Positions 17,778 through 26,605 of a stretch of DNA of 64,000 nt are shown piece after piece. How positions within the stretch are numbered: the first letter of the stretch is position 1; the number at the start of each line of letters is the position of its first letter. The DNA lies in assembly GCF_003261055.1 (NCBI RefSeq), contig NZ_CP030073.1, positions 5,332,001 through 5,396,000 on the forward strand. Direction: 5' to 3'. Below the pieces are notes generated by a model that had not been told where the DNA came from, ran no database searches, and worked only from the letters and a program-made list of their open reading frames with translations. This DNA comes from Streptomyces cadmiisoli. GTDB taxonomy: Bacteria > Actinomycetota > Actinomycetes > Streptomycetales > Streptomycetaceae. A program made the translations under genes and the position numbers.

Positions 17778-19046
17778 ATGCGCCGTCGACTGATCCAGTC
17801 CACGCTGGCCGTGGTGCTCGTGGTGATCGCTGTCTTCGGGGTCTCCCTCGTCGTGGTCGAGACCCGGACCATCAGCACCAGCGCCCAGGAACGGGTGGAG
17901 TCCGAGGCGGTGCGGCTCGCGAGCATCGTGGACAGCCGGATCCTCGGGGCCGAGCAGATCACCTCCGAGATCCTCGCCGACCAGGTCGGCGAGGACCGCT
18001 ACGCGGTCGTCCGCATCCCCGGCGAGCGGCCGATCGAGGTCGGGCAGAAACCGTCGGGCGAGGTCATCGAGGCCACCCGCACCGGCGAGGAGGGCGAGAC
18101 GGTCACCGTCCAGGAGCCGCGCTCGGCCGTCACCCAGGAGGTCGGCCGCACCCTGCTGATCATCGGGGCGGTGGCGCTGCTCGCCGTGATCGCGGCGGTG
18201 CTGCTCGCCCTGCGCCAGGCAGACCGCCTCGCCTCACCCCTCACCGACCTCGCGGAGACCGCCGAACGGCTCGGCTCCGGCGACCCGCGGCCCCGTCGCA
18301 AGCGGTACGGCGTCCCGGAGCTGGACCGTGTCGCCGACGTCCTCGACAACTCCGCCGAGCGCATCGCCCGCATGCTCACCGCGGAGCGCCGGCTGGCCGC
18401 GGACGCCTCCCACCAGCTGCGCACCCCGCTCACGGCGCTGTCCATGCGGCTGGAGGAGATCACCCTCACCGACGACCCGGAGACCGTGAAGGACGAGGCG
18501 ACCATCGCGCTCACCCAGGTGGAACGGCTCACGGACGTCGTCGAACGGCTGCTGACGAACTCCCGCGACCCGCGTACCGGCTCCGCGGTCACCTTCGACC
18601 TCGACGAGGTCATCCAGCAGCAGCTCGCCGAGTGGCGGCCCGCCTACCGCAGCTCCGGCCGCGCCATCGTCAGCTCCGGCAAACGGCACCTCCAGGCGGT
18701 CGGCACCCCCGGCGCGGTCGCCCAGGTACTGGCCGCGCTGATCGAGAACTCGCTCATGCACGGCGGCGGCACCGTCGCGCTGCGCACCCGGGTCACCGGC
18801 AACCAGGCCGTCATCGAGGTGACCGACGAGGGCCCCGGCGTCCCGGCCGACCTGGGCGCGCGGATCTTCGAGCGGACCATCAGCGGACGCAACTCCACGG
18901 GCATCGGCCTGGCCGTGGCCCGGGACCTCGCGGAGGCCGACGGCGGCCGTCTGGAGATGCTCCAGGCCCAGCCGGCGGTGTTCGGCCTCTTCCTGTCCCG
19001 GACGCCGGTGAAGAAGAAGGGCGACGGGGACGACACGGTCCGCTAG
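17778..19046 (+). CDS. Membrane sensor histidine kinase
   Basis: 422 residues. First transmembrane helix at about residues 5-27, an extracytoplasmic sensor segment of about 95 residues, second helix (TLLIIGAVALLAVIAAVLLAL), HAMP linker, then the dimerisation domain with phospho-acceptor H212 in ASHQLRTPLTAL. A C-terminal HATPase domain follows with ALIENSLMHG, VTDEGPGVP and STGIGLAVARDLAE. Pairs with the response regulator just upstream. The ribosome site is weak (GAGTAAGTAAGAAA), suggesting low or coupled translation. Signal unknown. Confidence 0.95.
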   Translation: MRRRLIQSTLAVVLVVIAVFGVSLVVVETRTISTSAQERVESEAVRLASIVDSRILGAEQITSEILADQVGEDRYAVVRIPGERPIEVGQKPSGEVIEATRTGEEGETVTVQEPRSAVTQEVGRTLLIIGAVALLAVIAAVLLALRQADRLASPLTDLAETAERLGSGDPRPRRKRYGVPELDRVADVLDNSAERIARMLTAERRLAADASHQLRTPLTALSMRLEEITLTDDPETVKDEATIALTQVERLTDVVERLLTNSRDPRTGSAVTFDLDEVIQQQLAEWRPAYRSSGRAIVSSGKRHLQAVGTPGAVAQVLAALIENSLMHGGGTVALRTRVTGNQAVIEVTDEGPGVPADLGARIFERTISGRNSTGIGLAVARDLAEADGGRLEMLQAQPAVFGLFLSRTPVKKKGDGDDTVR

Positions 19047-19100
19047 CGCTCGCCGCGGCACCAGGGCGCGGCAGGCCCTCGGGGCGGGCCGGGAGCCGTC

Positions 19101-19637
19101 CTAGGCGCGGGCGCGCTGGGGAGCGCGGGTTCCTTCGGCCGTCAGGAACGATTCGGCGTCGGCCACCGCCTCGCGGGCCGGAAGCGCCCGGAACACCCAG
19201 GTGCGGTACGACCAGAAGCGGAACAGCGTCGCTATGCCGATGCCGAGGAACTTGAAGACGTTGCTCTGCAGCGGGCTGTCCCAGCCGAAGCCGTACGTCG
19301 CGGTGTAGAGCACGCCGTTCTCGATCACCAGGCCGACGGCGCTGAACAGCAGGAACAGCGTCAGCTCCCGGGTGCGGCCGCTCTTGTCGCGGTCACGGTA
19401 GGTGAAGTAGCGGAAGCCGACGTAGTTGAAGGCGATGGCCACCACCGTGGCGATCACGCTGGCCCGCACCACCTGGAGGTCGGTCACGTGCCGTACCAGG
19501 TTGAACACGAGAAGGTTGACGAGGAGCCCCGCGCCACCGACGGCGCCGAACTTGGCGACCTCGCGCACCAGCTGTTCCATCCGCCCGCGCAGCCCGCCGC
19601 GCGACGTCGTGGGGGGTGCCGAAGAACCATGTCCCAT
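19101..19637 (-). CDS. GtrA-family membrane protein
   Basis: 178 residues with four predicted transmembrane segments (FGAVGGAGLLVNLLVFNLV; VIATVVAIAFNYVGFRYF; LTLFLLFSAVGLVIENGVLY; FLGIGIATLFRFWSYRTWVF), the standard GtrA/DPMS-like layout. Family members help move polyprenyl-phosphate-linked sugars across the membrane. Start uncertain: the ATG at 19637 has no clear ribosome site and an internal ATG (MEQLV) near 19580 is also possible. Convergent with the histidine kinase and divergent from purK. Confidence 0.88.
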   Translation of the reverse strand: MGHGSSAPPTTSRGGLRGRMEQLVREVAKFGAVGGAGLLVNLLVFNLVRHVTDLQVVRASVIATVVAIAFNYVGFRYFTYRDRDKSGRTRELTLFLLFSAVGLVIENGVLYTATYGFGWDSPLQSNVFKFLGIGIATLFRFWSYRTWVFRALPAREAVADAESFLTAEGTRAPQRARA

Positions 19638-19798
19638 GGTCGTGCAGGCCCCCGTCCGTCGGTGTGGTCAACCCGGCCATGCTAACCACCCCCCTTCGGT
19701 GATCGCTTGTGGATGAGGTCACGTCCGGACGGAGGGGCCGCCGGTGGGCCCGGAACCGGTGCGGAAAGGGCGGAATCCGGCCGACCTGGCGCGGCCGA

Positions 19799-19810
19799 TA
19801 CCCTGGAGGC
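19799..19810 (+). promoter_or_regulatory. -10 box directly before purK GTG
   Basis: TACCCT at 19799-19804, six bases, then GTG at 19811: the same geometry as at 17034. A GGAGG at 19805-19809 is only one base from the GTG, too close to act as a ribosome site, which favours a leaderless start. Confidence 0.45.
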
Positions 19811-20950
19811 GTGACGTTCCCGGTAGTCGGCATGGTCGGCGGGGGCCAGCTCGCTCGTATGACACACGAAGCAGGCATCCCGCTGGGCATCAAGTTCAAG
19901 CTCCTCAGTGACACCCCACAGGATTCCGCCGCGCAGGTCGTGAGCGAAGTCGTGATCGGCGATTATCGCGATCTCGACACGCTGCGTGACTTCGCGCGCG
20001 GCTGTGACGTGATCACCTTCGACCACGAGCACGTGCCCACCGAGCACCTGCGGGCCCTGGAGGCGGACGGCATCCCCGTGCGCCCCGGCCCGGAGGCGCT
20101 CGTGCACGCCCAGGACAAGGGTGTGATGCGCGCACGGCTCGACGCGATCGGCGTGCCCTGCCCGCGGCACCGCATCGTGTCCGATCCGCGGGACGTGGCG
20201 GCCTTCGCCGCCGAGGGCGACGGTTTCCCCGTCGTCCTGAAGACCGTCCGCGGCGGCTACGACGGCAAGGGCGTGTGGGTGGTCCGCTCCGCCGAGGAGG
20301 CCGAGGCCCCCTTCAGGGCGGGCGTTCCGGTGCTGGCGGAGGAGAAGGTCGACTTCGTGCGCGAACTCGCGGCGAACGTCGTCCGCTCCCCGCACGGCCA
20401 GGCGGTCGCCTACCCGGTGGTCGAGTCCCGGCAGGTCGACGGCGTGTGCGACACGGTGATCGCCCCGGCGCCCGAGCTGCCGGAGACGCTGGCGCTGAAG
20501 GCCGAGGAGATGGCCCTCAGGATCGCCAAGGAACTGGGTGTCGTCGGCCATCTCGCCGTCGAGCTGTTCCAGACCCGCGACGGCCGCATCCTCGTCAACG
20601 AACTGGCGATGCGCCCGCACAACTCGGGCCACTGGACGCAGGACGGCGCCATCACGTCGCAGTTCGCCAACCACGTCCGGGCCGTGCTGGACCTCCCGCT
20701 CGGCGACCCCCGCCCGCGCGCCCCGTGGACGGTGATGGTCAACGTCCTCGGCGGCGACTACCCGGACATGTACTCCGCGTATCTGCACTGCATGGCCCGC
20801 GACCCCCAGCTGAAGATCCACATGTACGGAAAGGACGTGAAGCCCGGCCGCAAGGTGGGCCACGTCAACACTTACGGCGACGACCTGGACGACGTGCTGG
20901 AGCGCGCCCGTCACGCTGCCGGCTACCTGAGAGGCACCATCACCGAATGA
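19811..20950 (+). CDS. purK: 5-(carboxyamino)imidazole ribonucleotide synthase
   Basis: ATP-grasp enzyme (379 residues) of purine biosynthesis: AIR + ATP + bicarbonate to N5-CAIR. N-terminal nucleotide-fold [16 protein letters not shown]-grasp lysine and loop [19 protein letters not shown], and the metal-binding [13 protein letters not shown]. The start is GTG at 19811, matching the usual family N-terminus; the reading frame stays open further upstream. The stop overlaps the purE start (ATGA), so the two consecutive enzymes are coupled. Confidence 0.95.
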   Translation: MTFPVVGMVGGGQLARMTHEAGIPLGIKFKLLSDTPQDSAAQVVSEVVIGDYRDLDTLRDFARGCDVITFDHEHVPTEHLRALEADGIPVRPGPEALVHAQDKGVMRARLDAIGVPCPRHRIVSDPRDVAAFAAEGDGFPVVLKTVRGGYDGKGVWVVRSAEEAEAPFRAGVPVLAEEKVDFVRELAANVVRSPHGQAVAYPVVESRQVDGVCDTVIAPAPELPETLALKAEEMALRIAKELGVVGHLAVELFQTRDGRILVNELAMRPHNSGHWTQDGAITSQFANHVRAVLDLPLGDPRPRAPWTVMVNVLGGDYPDMYSAYLHCMARDPQLKIHMYGKDVKPGRKVGHVNTYGDDLDDVLERARHAAGYLRGTITE

Positions 20951-21471
20951 GCCCTGTTGTTGGCATCGTCATGGGGTCGGACTCGGACTGGCCCGTCATG
21001 GAGGCCGCCGCCAAGGCCCTGGACGAGTTCGAGATCGGCTACGAGGTCGACGTCGTCTCCGCCCACCGCATGCCGCGCGAGATGGTCGCGTACGGCGAGC
21101 AGGCGGCCGACCGCGGACTGAAGGTGATCATCGCGGGTGCCGGCGGCGCCGCGCACCTGCCCGGCATGCTCGCCTCGGTCACCCCGCTGCCGGTCATCGG
21201 TGTGCCCGTGCCGCTGAAGTACCTCGACGGCATGGACTCCCTGCTGTCGATCGTGCAGATGCCGGCCGGCGTGCCCGTGGCCACCGTCTCGGTCGCCGGG
21301 GCGCGCAACGCCGGTCTGCTGGCGGCCCGCATCCTCGCCGCCCACGACGAAGAACTCCTCGGCCGCATGCGGGATTTCCAGCAGGAACTGAACGACCAGG
21401 CCACCGAGAAGGGCAAGCGTCTGCGCGCCAAGGTCGACGGCGCGGCGGCCGGTTTCGGCTTCGGCAAGTAG
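20947..21471 (+). CDS. purE: N5-carboxyaminoimidazole ribonucleotide mutase
   Basis: Class I PurE (174 residues): rearranges N5-CAIR to 4-carboxy-AIR in purine synthesis. Signature GSDSDWPVM near the N-terminus, SAHRMP, and the loop [13 protein letters not shown] carrying the catalytic histidine. Overlaps purK by four bases. The M19 dipeptidase gene begins 10 bp after the stop and may be read from the same message. Confidence 0.97.
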   Translation: MSPVVGIVMGSDSDWPVMEAAAKALDEFEIGYEVDVVSAHRMPREMVAYGEQAADRGLKVIIAGAGGAAHLPGMLASVTPLPVIGVPVPLKYLDGMDSLLSIVQMPAGVPVATVSVAGARNAGLLAARILAAHDEELLGRMRDFQQELNDQATEKGKRLRAKVDGAAAGFGFGK

Positions 21472-21481
21472 GGGGGAAGCG

Positions 21482-22660
21482 ATGAACAGGCTGGACGAAG
21501 CCAGGGAACTGCTGCGCGAGTTCCCCGTGGTCGACGGACACAACGACCTGCCGTGGGCACTGCGCGAGCAGGTCCGCTACGACCTCGAAGCCCGGGACGT
21601 CGCCGTCCGCCAGGACGGCCATCTGCACACCGACATCCCGCGGCTGCGCGAGGGCGGGGTGGGCGCCCAGTACTGGTCGGTGTACGTCCGCGCGGACCTG
21701 CCCGACCCGGTGTCGGCGACGCTGGAACAGATCGACTGCGTCCGGCAGCTGATCGACCGTCACCCGCGGGACCTGGCGCCCGCGCTGACCGCGGCCGACC
21801 TGGTGGCGGCGCGCGCCGAGGGCCGTATCGCGTCGCTGATGGGCGCCGAGGGCGGCCACTCCATCGCCAGCTCCCTCGGCACCCTGCGCGGGTTGTACGC
21901 GCTCGGCGTCCGCTATCTGACGCTCACCCACAACGACAACGTGCCGTGGGCGGACTCCGCGACGGACGAGCCCCGGGCCGGCGGACTGTCGGCCTTCGGC
22001 CGTGCGGTGGTGCGGGAGATGAACCGCGAGGGCATGCTCGTCGACCTCTCCCATGTCGCGGCCACGACGATGCGGGACGCGCTGGACACCTCGGCCGCCC
22101 CGGTGATCTTCTCCCACTCCTCGTCGCGGGCGGTCTGCGACCATCCCCGCAACATCCCGGACGACGTCCTGGAGCGCCTGCCCGCGAACGGCGGCATGGC
22201 GATGGTGACGTTCGTGCCGAAGTTCGTCCTCCAGGCGGCCGTCGACTGGACGGTGGCCGCCGACGAGAACATGCGCGCGCACGGCTTCCACCACCTCGAC
22301 ACCACCGCCGAGGCGATGAAGGTGCACCGCGCCTTCGAGGAGAGCAACCCGCGCCCGGTGGCCACGGTGGCGACCGTCGCCGACCACCTGGACCACATGC
22401 GCGAGGTGGCCGGCATCGACCACCTCGGCATCGGCGGCGACTACGACGGCACGGCCTTCACACCGGACGGTCTGAGCGACGTCTCCGGCTACCCCCGCCT
22501 GATCGCGGAACTCCTCGAGCGCGGCTGGTCGAAGTCCGACCTGGCCAAGCTGACCTGGCAGAACGCGGTGCGGGTGCTGGGCGCGGCCGAGGACGTGGCC
22601 CGTGACCTCCGGGTGACGCGCGCCGCGTCGAACGCGACCCTGGAGCAGCTGGACGGCTGA
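21482..22660 (+). CDS. Membrane-dipeptidase-family (M19) metallopeptidase, active-site complete
   Basis: 392 residues of the renal dipeptidase (M19) family, a binuclear zinc TIM-barrel enzyme that cleaves dipeptides. The metal ligands are all present: DGHNDLPW (His, Asp), MGAEGGHS (Glu), DLSHVA (His), [15 protein letters not shown] (His) and GIGGDYDG (Asp). No signal peptide, so cytoplasmic. GGGGGAA precedes the ATG, 10 bp after purE. A paralogue that has lost these residues follows downstream. Confidence 0.93.
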   Translation: MNRLDEARELLREFPVVDGHNDLPWALREQVRYDLEARDVAVRQDGHLHTDIPRLREGGVGAQYWSVYVRADLPDPVSATLEQIDCVRQLIDRHPRDLAPALTAADLVAARAEGRIASLMGAEGGHSIASSLGTLRGLYALGVRYLTLTHNDNVPWADSATDEPRAGGLSAFGRAVVREMNREGMLVDLSHVAATTMRDALDTSAAPVIFSHSSSRAVCDHPRNIPDDVLERLPANGGMAMVTFVPKFVLQAAVDWTVAADENMRAHGFHHLDTTAEAMKVHRAFEESNPRPVATVATVADHLDHMREVAGIDHLGIGGDYDGTAFTPDGLSDVSGYPRLIAELLERGWSKSDLAKLTWQNAVRVLGAAEDVARDLRVTRAASNATLEQLDG

Positions 22661-22666
22661 GCGCCG

Positions 22667-22701
22667 GGGGGCGGGGTGGCCGCACCGGCCACCCCACCCC
22701 C
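22667..22701 (+). terminator. Terminator after the active dipeptidase
   Basis: GGGGTGGCC (22673-22681) and GGCCACCCC (22687-22695) around a 5-nt loop, extended by five more G-C pairs beyond one mismatch. It lies shortly after the stop at 22660 and separates the two dipeptidase paralogues. Confidence 0.7.
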
Positions 22702-22820
22702 GGCCTCGGGCGCCGGTCTCCGACCGGCCTCCCCCGAACGCCGCGTCCACCAGGAAGCCCCGCCGTGGCCCGTGCGACGGTGACCGTACAGCGATCGCCC
22801 GCGCACGTACGGAGCCCGCC

Positions 22821-23942
22821 ATGGCAGATCTCCAGGACGACCTGGACACCCCCGCTCGGATAGGCGCGCCGGACGCCCTGTCGCTGGACGCGCCGCTCCC
22901 GCCCGAGCTGTACGCGCCCGTCACCGACCCCGACGCCGCCCCTCTGGAGCGGGCCCACGCCCTGCTCGCCGTCCACCCCGTGGCCGACGGCTACAGCGGA
23001 CTGCCCCGGGCGCTGCGGCATCTGCCCTGGTACGACCTGGAACTGGGCGAGAGCGCCGTCGACACGGATGTGCCGCGGATGCGCCGGGGCCATGTCGGGG
23101 TGCTGTTCTGCTCGCTGCACCTGCCCGACGGGCCGACCTCGGACCGGGCACTCGGCGCGACCCTGGAGCAGCTGGACCTGGTGCGGGCCGTGATCAGGAA
23201 CCATCCCGAGGGGCTGCGGCTGGCCCGCACCGCCGGGCAGGTCATAGACGCCCGCAACTGCGGTCGCACCGCCGTGGTCCTCGGCCCCGCCACCGCCGCC
23301 GCGATCGACGACTCGGTCGCCGTCCTGCGGCTGCTGCACACCCTCGGCCTGCGCGTCCTCACCCTCGCCGGCACCTCATGGGCCGGTGAGGACGGGCTGA
23401 CGCGGTTCGGCGAGGAGGTCGTGCGGGAGATGAACCGGCTCGGTGTACTCGCCGACCTCTCCGGTGCCTCCGAGCTGACGGTCCACCGGGTGCTCGCCGC
23501 CTCCAAGGCCCCGGTCCTGTGCACCCGCTCCGGCGCCCGCGCCCTGCGCCCCCACCCGGCGAACCTCCCCGACGACCTGCTGGCCGGGCTCGGCGCGGCC
23601 AAGGGCCTGTGCATGGTGCCGCTGACCGCCGAGCAGACCGGTTCGACGGTCCGCGACGTCGCCGACCACCTCGATCATGTGCGGGTCGTCGCCGGGCCGG
23701 AGAGCGTCGGCCTGTCCGGCACGTACGACGCCGGCTGCGCGCACCCGAGGGAGTTGGCCGACGCGTCCTGCTACCCGCGTCTGATCGCCGAACTGCTGCG
23801 CCGCGGCTGGAGCGAAGTCGATCTGGCACTGCTGACCTGGGGCAACGCCCAAAGAGTCCTGCGCACCGCCGACTTCGCCGCGCGGGCGGCGCGGGAACGC
23901 GGTGTGTCGTCCACGGCGCGGATCGCCGATCTGGACGGCTGA
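22821..23942 (+). CDS. M19 dipeptidase paralogue lacking all metal ligands (probable pseudoenzyme)
   Basis: 373 residues, alignable end to end with the gene upstream ([72 protein letters not shown]). Every zinc ligand is replaced: HND becomes YSG, the Glu of MGAEGG becomes Ala (LGPATA), DLSH becomes DLSG, FSHSSS becomes CTRSGA, and GGDYDG becomes SGTYDA. The frame is intact with normal codon use, so it is a maintained protein and not a decaying gene. A binding or regulatory role is inferred. GGAG precedes the ATG. Confidence 0.88.
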   Translation: MADLQDDLDTPARIGAPDALSLDAPLPPELYAPVTDPDAAPLERAHALLAVHPVADGYSGLPRALRHLPWYDLELGESAVDTDVPRMRRGHVGVLFCSLHLPDGPTSDRALGATLEQLDLVRAVIRNHPEGLRLARTAGQVIDARNCGRTAVVLGPATAAAIDDSVAVLRLLHTLGLRVLTLAGTSWAGEDGLTRFGEEVVREMNRLGVLADLSGASELTVHRVLAASKAPVLCTRSGARALRPHPANLPDDLLAGLGAAKGLCMVPLTAEQTGSTVRDVADHLDHVRVVAGPESVGLSGTYDAGCAHPRELADASCYPRLIAELLRRGWSEVDLALLTWGNAQRVLRTADFAARAARERGVSSTARIADLDG

Positions 23943-23988
23943 CCGGTCCCGCGCGGACACGCCCCCGCCACCGCGGGCTCCTTGCGGG

Positions 23989-24348
23989 TCAGCAGGCGCA
24001 CAGGCAGAACGGGTGGCCCGCCGGATCCGCGTAGACACGCCAGTTCCGCGAGCGGTCCTCGGCGTCCAGCACCCGCGCGCCGAGCGCGAGCACCGCCGCC
24101 TCGGCCGCGTCGAGATCCTCCACCGCCAGATCGAGGTGGAACTGCTGCGAGTCCGCGGCGGAGGGCCACCCCGGTGCCGCGAATCCGGGGGCGGCCTGGA
24201 ACGCCAGCGGCTGTCCGCCGGGCACCTTCAGGTCCACCCAGTCGCCCTCGCCCTCGACGGTGCCGCCGAGCACCTCGGCGTAGAAACCGGCCAGCGCGCG
24301 GGGGTCGGGACAGTCCAGGACGACGGCGCCCAGTGTTGCCAGAGCCAT
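23989..24348 (-). CDS. VOC (glyoxalase/bleomycin-resistance-like) family protein
   Basis: 119 residues with the paired beta-alpha-beta-beta-beta VOC fold: VVLDCPDPRALAGFYAEVLGG at the start, FHLDLAVEDLDAAEAAVLALGARVLD in the middle, and YADPAGHPFCLC at the end, where metal ligands usually sit. Substrate cannot be predicted. The ATG at 24348 has GGAGGAG upstream; the frame is open well beyond it. Divergent from a CGNR zinc-finger gene, with a repeated operator-like block between the two starts. Confidence 0.85.
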   Translation of the reverse strand: MALATLGAVVLDCPDPRALAGFYAEVLGGTVEGEGDWVDLKVPGGQPLAFQAAPGFAAPGWPSAADSQQFHLDLAVEDLDAAEAAVLALGARVLDAEDRSRNWRVYADPAGHPFCLCAC

Positions 24349-24384
24349 GACTCCTCCTAGTCGCTTCCATGCCGCTGTTCGCCC

Positions 24385-24444
24385 GTTACCTGTGGATGCG
24401 GCCAACAGGTAACCGTTACCCCATGCTCCCGTACTGGAGGTAAC
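24385..24444. promoter_or_regulatory. Four GTTACC/GGTAAC boxes forming two tandem dyads between divergent genes
   Basis: GTTACC at 24385 and 24415, GGTAAC at 24408 and 24439. Boxes 1-2 form an inverted repeat GTTACCTGT / ACAGGTAAC (9-bp arms); boxes 3-4 repeat the same arrangement 30 bp on. The central pair also makes GGTAAC-C-GTTACC. The last box overlaps the TAACGT -10 of the CGNR gene. This is what a dimeric repressor controlling both genes would use; the CGNR protein is the nearest candidate. Confidence 0.6.
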
Positions 24445-24453
24445 GTCGCAACC

Positions 24454-24960
24454 ATGAACGAGAGACTGCCCGCCCCCGGCGGCCTCGCCCTGGTGGAGGC
24501 CCTGGTCAACACGGTCGACCTGGAGTCCGGCCGGGACGCTCTCGACACCGCGGAGGGCCGGGCGCCCTTCGGCGTCGCGGAACGGGACCTGGCGGACGTC
24601 CGCGAGCTGCGCGAGTCCCTGCGGGCCACCTGTCTCGCCCACGCCGGGCACCCCCCGCACCGCACCGTGACCCCGCTCGGCGAGCTGCTGGCCCGCGTGC
24701 CGCTGTATGTGTCCGTGGACGCGCGGGACGGCTCCGCGCGCCTCGTGCCGGCCGGGCCGGGCACCCTGGCGGCGCGGGTCGCGGCGGCCGTCGCGGAGGC
24801 GCTGACGGCGGGCACCTGGCAGCGGCTCAAGGCCTGTGAACTGCCCGAGTGCCACTGGGCGTACTACGACCGCAGCCCGGCCGGACGCGGCCGCTGGTGC
24901 TCGATGTCGGTGTGCGGGGCGCGCGTGAAGATGCGCCGGTACCGGGGGAAGCGGGCGTGA
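24454..24960 (+). CDS. CGNR zinc-finger protein with ABATE-like N-terminal domain
   Basis: 168 residues. The N-terminal part (LALVEALVNTVDLESGRD) looks like the ABATE domain, and the C-terminal zinc finger has the family pattern C-x4-C then RWCSMSVCGARVKMRRYR. Such proteins are putative stress-related transcription regulators. TAACGT (24441-24446) lies seven bases before the ATG, compatible with a leaderless message; GGAGG is about 13 bases upstream. Possible autoregulator of the divergent pair. Confidence 0.85.
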   Translation: MNERLPAPGGLALVEALVNTVDLESGRDALDTAEGRAPFGVAERDLADVRELRESLRATCLAHAGHPPHRTVTPLGELLARVPLYVSVDARDGSARLVPAGPGTLAARVAAAVAEALTAGTWQRLKACELPECHWAYYDRSPAGRGRWCSMSVCGARVKMRRYRGKRA

Positions 24961-24990
24961 GGCGGCGGGGCGTGGTGCAGAATGCGTGCA

Positions 24991-25031
24991 GACGCCGGTT
25001 CGGCCGACTGAGCCTCGGCCGAACCGGCGTC
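24991..25031. terminator. Bidirectional terminator
   Basis: GACGCCGGTTCGGCCG (24991-25006) and its exact complement (25016-25031), a 16-bp perfect stem with a 9-nt loop, placed between convergent CGNR and UDP-glucose dehydrogenase genes. Confidence 0.85.
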
Positions 25032-25071
25032 ACCCGTCCCGCGCGGCGGGTCCGGGTCGCACCCGGCGCGC

Positions 25072-26415
25072 TCAGGCCCTCGGGCGGCCCATCGCCCGGT
25101 ACGTCCAGCCGGCCCGCCGCCACACCTGCGGGTCGAGGGCGTTGCGGCCGTCCAGGATGACGCGGGACGTCACGGTCTCGCCCAGCTCCGCCGGGTCCAG
25201 CTCGCGGAACTCCCGCCACTCGGTCAGGTGCAGTACGACGTCCGCGCCCTGCACCGCGGCCCGCGCGGTGTCGGCGTAGCCCAGCGTCGGGAAGAGGCGG
25301 CGGGCATTGGCCATGCCCTTCGGGTCGTACACCGTCACCTGGCCGCCCTGGAGGTGGATCTGGCCGGCGACGTTCAGGGCGGGCGAGTCGCGGACGTCGT
25401 CGGAGTCCGGCTTGAAGGTCGCGCCGAGCACGGCGACGCGCTTGCCCAGGAAGGGCCCGCCGCCCAGTGCCTCGCGGGCCATCTCGACCATCTGGCCGCG
25501 GCGGCGCATGTTGATCGAGTCGATCTCGCGCAGGAACGTCAGCGCCTGGTCGGCGCCCAGCTCGCCGGCCCGGGCCATGAACGCCCGGATGTCCTTCGGC
25601 AGGCATCCGCCGCCGAAGCCGATGCCGGCCCGCAGGAACTTCTTGCCGATCCGGTCGTCGTAGCCGATCGCCTCGGCGAGCCGGGCGACGTCGCCGCCGG
25701 CGGCCTCGCAGACCTCGGCCATGGCATTGATGAACGAGATCTTCGTGGCCAGGAAGGAGTTCGCGGAGGTCTTCACCAGCTCGGCGGTCGGGAAGTCGGT
25801 GACGACGAAGGGGGAGCCGTCGTTGACCGGCGTCGCGTACACCTCGCGCAGCAGCTTCTCGGCGCGCTCACCGGCCACACCGACCACGATCCGGTCCGGG
25901 TGCAGGGTGTCCTGCACGGCGAAGCCCTCGCGCAGGAACTCCGGGTTCCAGGCCAGTTCGGCGTCCGCGCCGGCCGGGGCGTGCTCGGCCAGGTAGGCGG
26001 CCAGGCGGTCCGCGGAGCCGACGGGCACCGTCGACTTGCCGACCACCAGGGCGGGGCCGGTCAGGTGCGGGGCGAGGGAGGCGAAGGCGGCGTCGACGTA
26101 CGACATGTCGCAGGCGTACTCGCCGTGCTTCTGCGGGGTGTTGACGCACACGAAGTGCACATCGCCGAACGCGGCGACCTCTGCGTAGTCGGTGGTGAAC
26201 CGCAGCCGGCCGGTCGATCCCGCGATCCCGGCGACGTGCTTGCGCAGCAGCTCCTCCAGGCCGGGCTCGTACATCGGGACCTCGCCGCGGCGGAGCATCT
26301 CGATCTTCTCGGGGACCACGTCGAGTCCGAGCACCTCGAAGCCGAGTTCGGCCATGGCCGCGGCGTGCGTGGCGCCGAGATAACCGGTACCGATCACGGT
26401 GATCTTGAGGGCCAT
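25072..26415 (-). CDS. UDP-glucose/GDP-mannose dehydrogenase family protein (UDP-glucose 6-dehydrogenase)
   Basis: 447 residues. Oxidises a nucleotide sugar, most likely UDP-glucose to UDP-glucuronate, with two NAD+. N-terminal Rossmann motif VIGTGYLGATHAAAMAELGFEVLGLDV, ELVKTSANSFLATKISFINAMAE, and the catalytic cysteine in GFGGGCLPKD; C-terminal UDP-binding domain ends VVLHLTEWREFRELDP. GGAG upstream of the ATG. UDP-glucuronate could feed the wall glycopolymers handled by the LCP proteins nearby. Monocistronic between a terminator and a divergent fadE gene. Confidence 0.93.
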   Translation of the reverse strand: MALKITVIGTGYLGATHAAAMAELGFEVLGLDVVPEKIEMLRRGEVPMYEPGLEELLRKHVAGIAGSTGRLRFTTDYAEVAAFGDVHFVCVNTPQKHGEYACDMSYVDAAFASLAPHLTGPALVVGKSTVPVGSADRLAAYLAEHAPAGADAELAWNPEFLREGFAVQDTLHPDRIVVGVAGERAEKLLREVYATPVNDGSPFVVTDFPTAELVKTSANSFLATKISFINAMAEVCEAAGGDVARLAEAIGYDDRIGKKFLRAGIGFGGGCLPKDIRAFMARAGELGADQALTFLREIDSINMRRRGQMVEMAREALGGGPFLGKRVAVLGATFKPDSDDVRDSPALNVAGQIHLQGGQVTVYDPKGMANARRLFPTLGYADTARAAVQGADVVLHLTEWREFRELDPAELGETVTSRVILDGRNALDPQVWRRAGWTYRAMGRPRA

Positions 26416-26605
26416 GGAAGCTCCAGGGGGTTTACGTTGCGGATGCGCAGCCCGAGCATAGTAGGGACGGATTCCGCCTCCTCATCGGGCAGATTCCCGG
26501 CTGTCGCCAAGCTCACGTACCCCTGGCGTGGGCGGCCCTCTAAAATTTGGGTTACTTAACGGTAGTTAGCGTCATCATCGCAGCGTCCTTGGAGCGTGAG
26601 AGACC

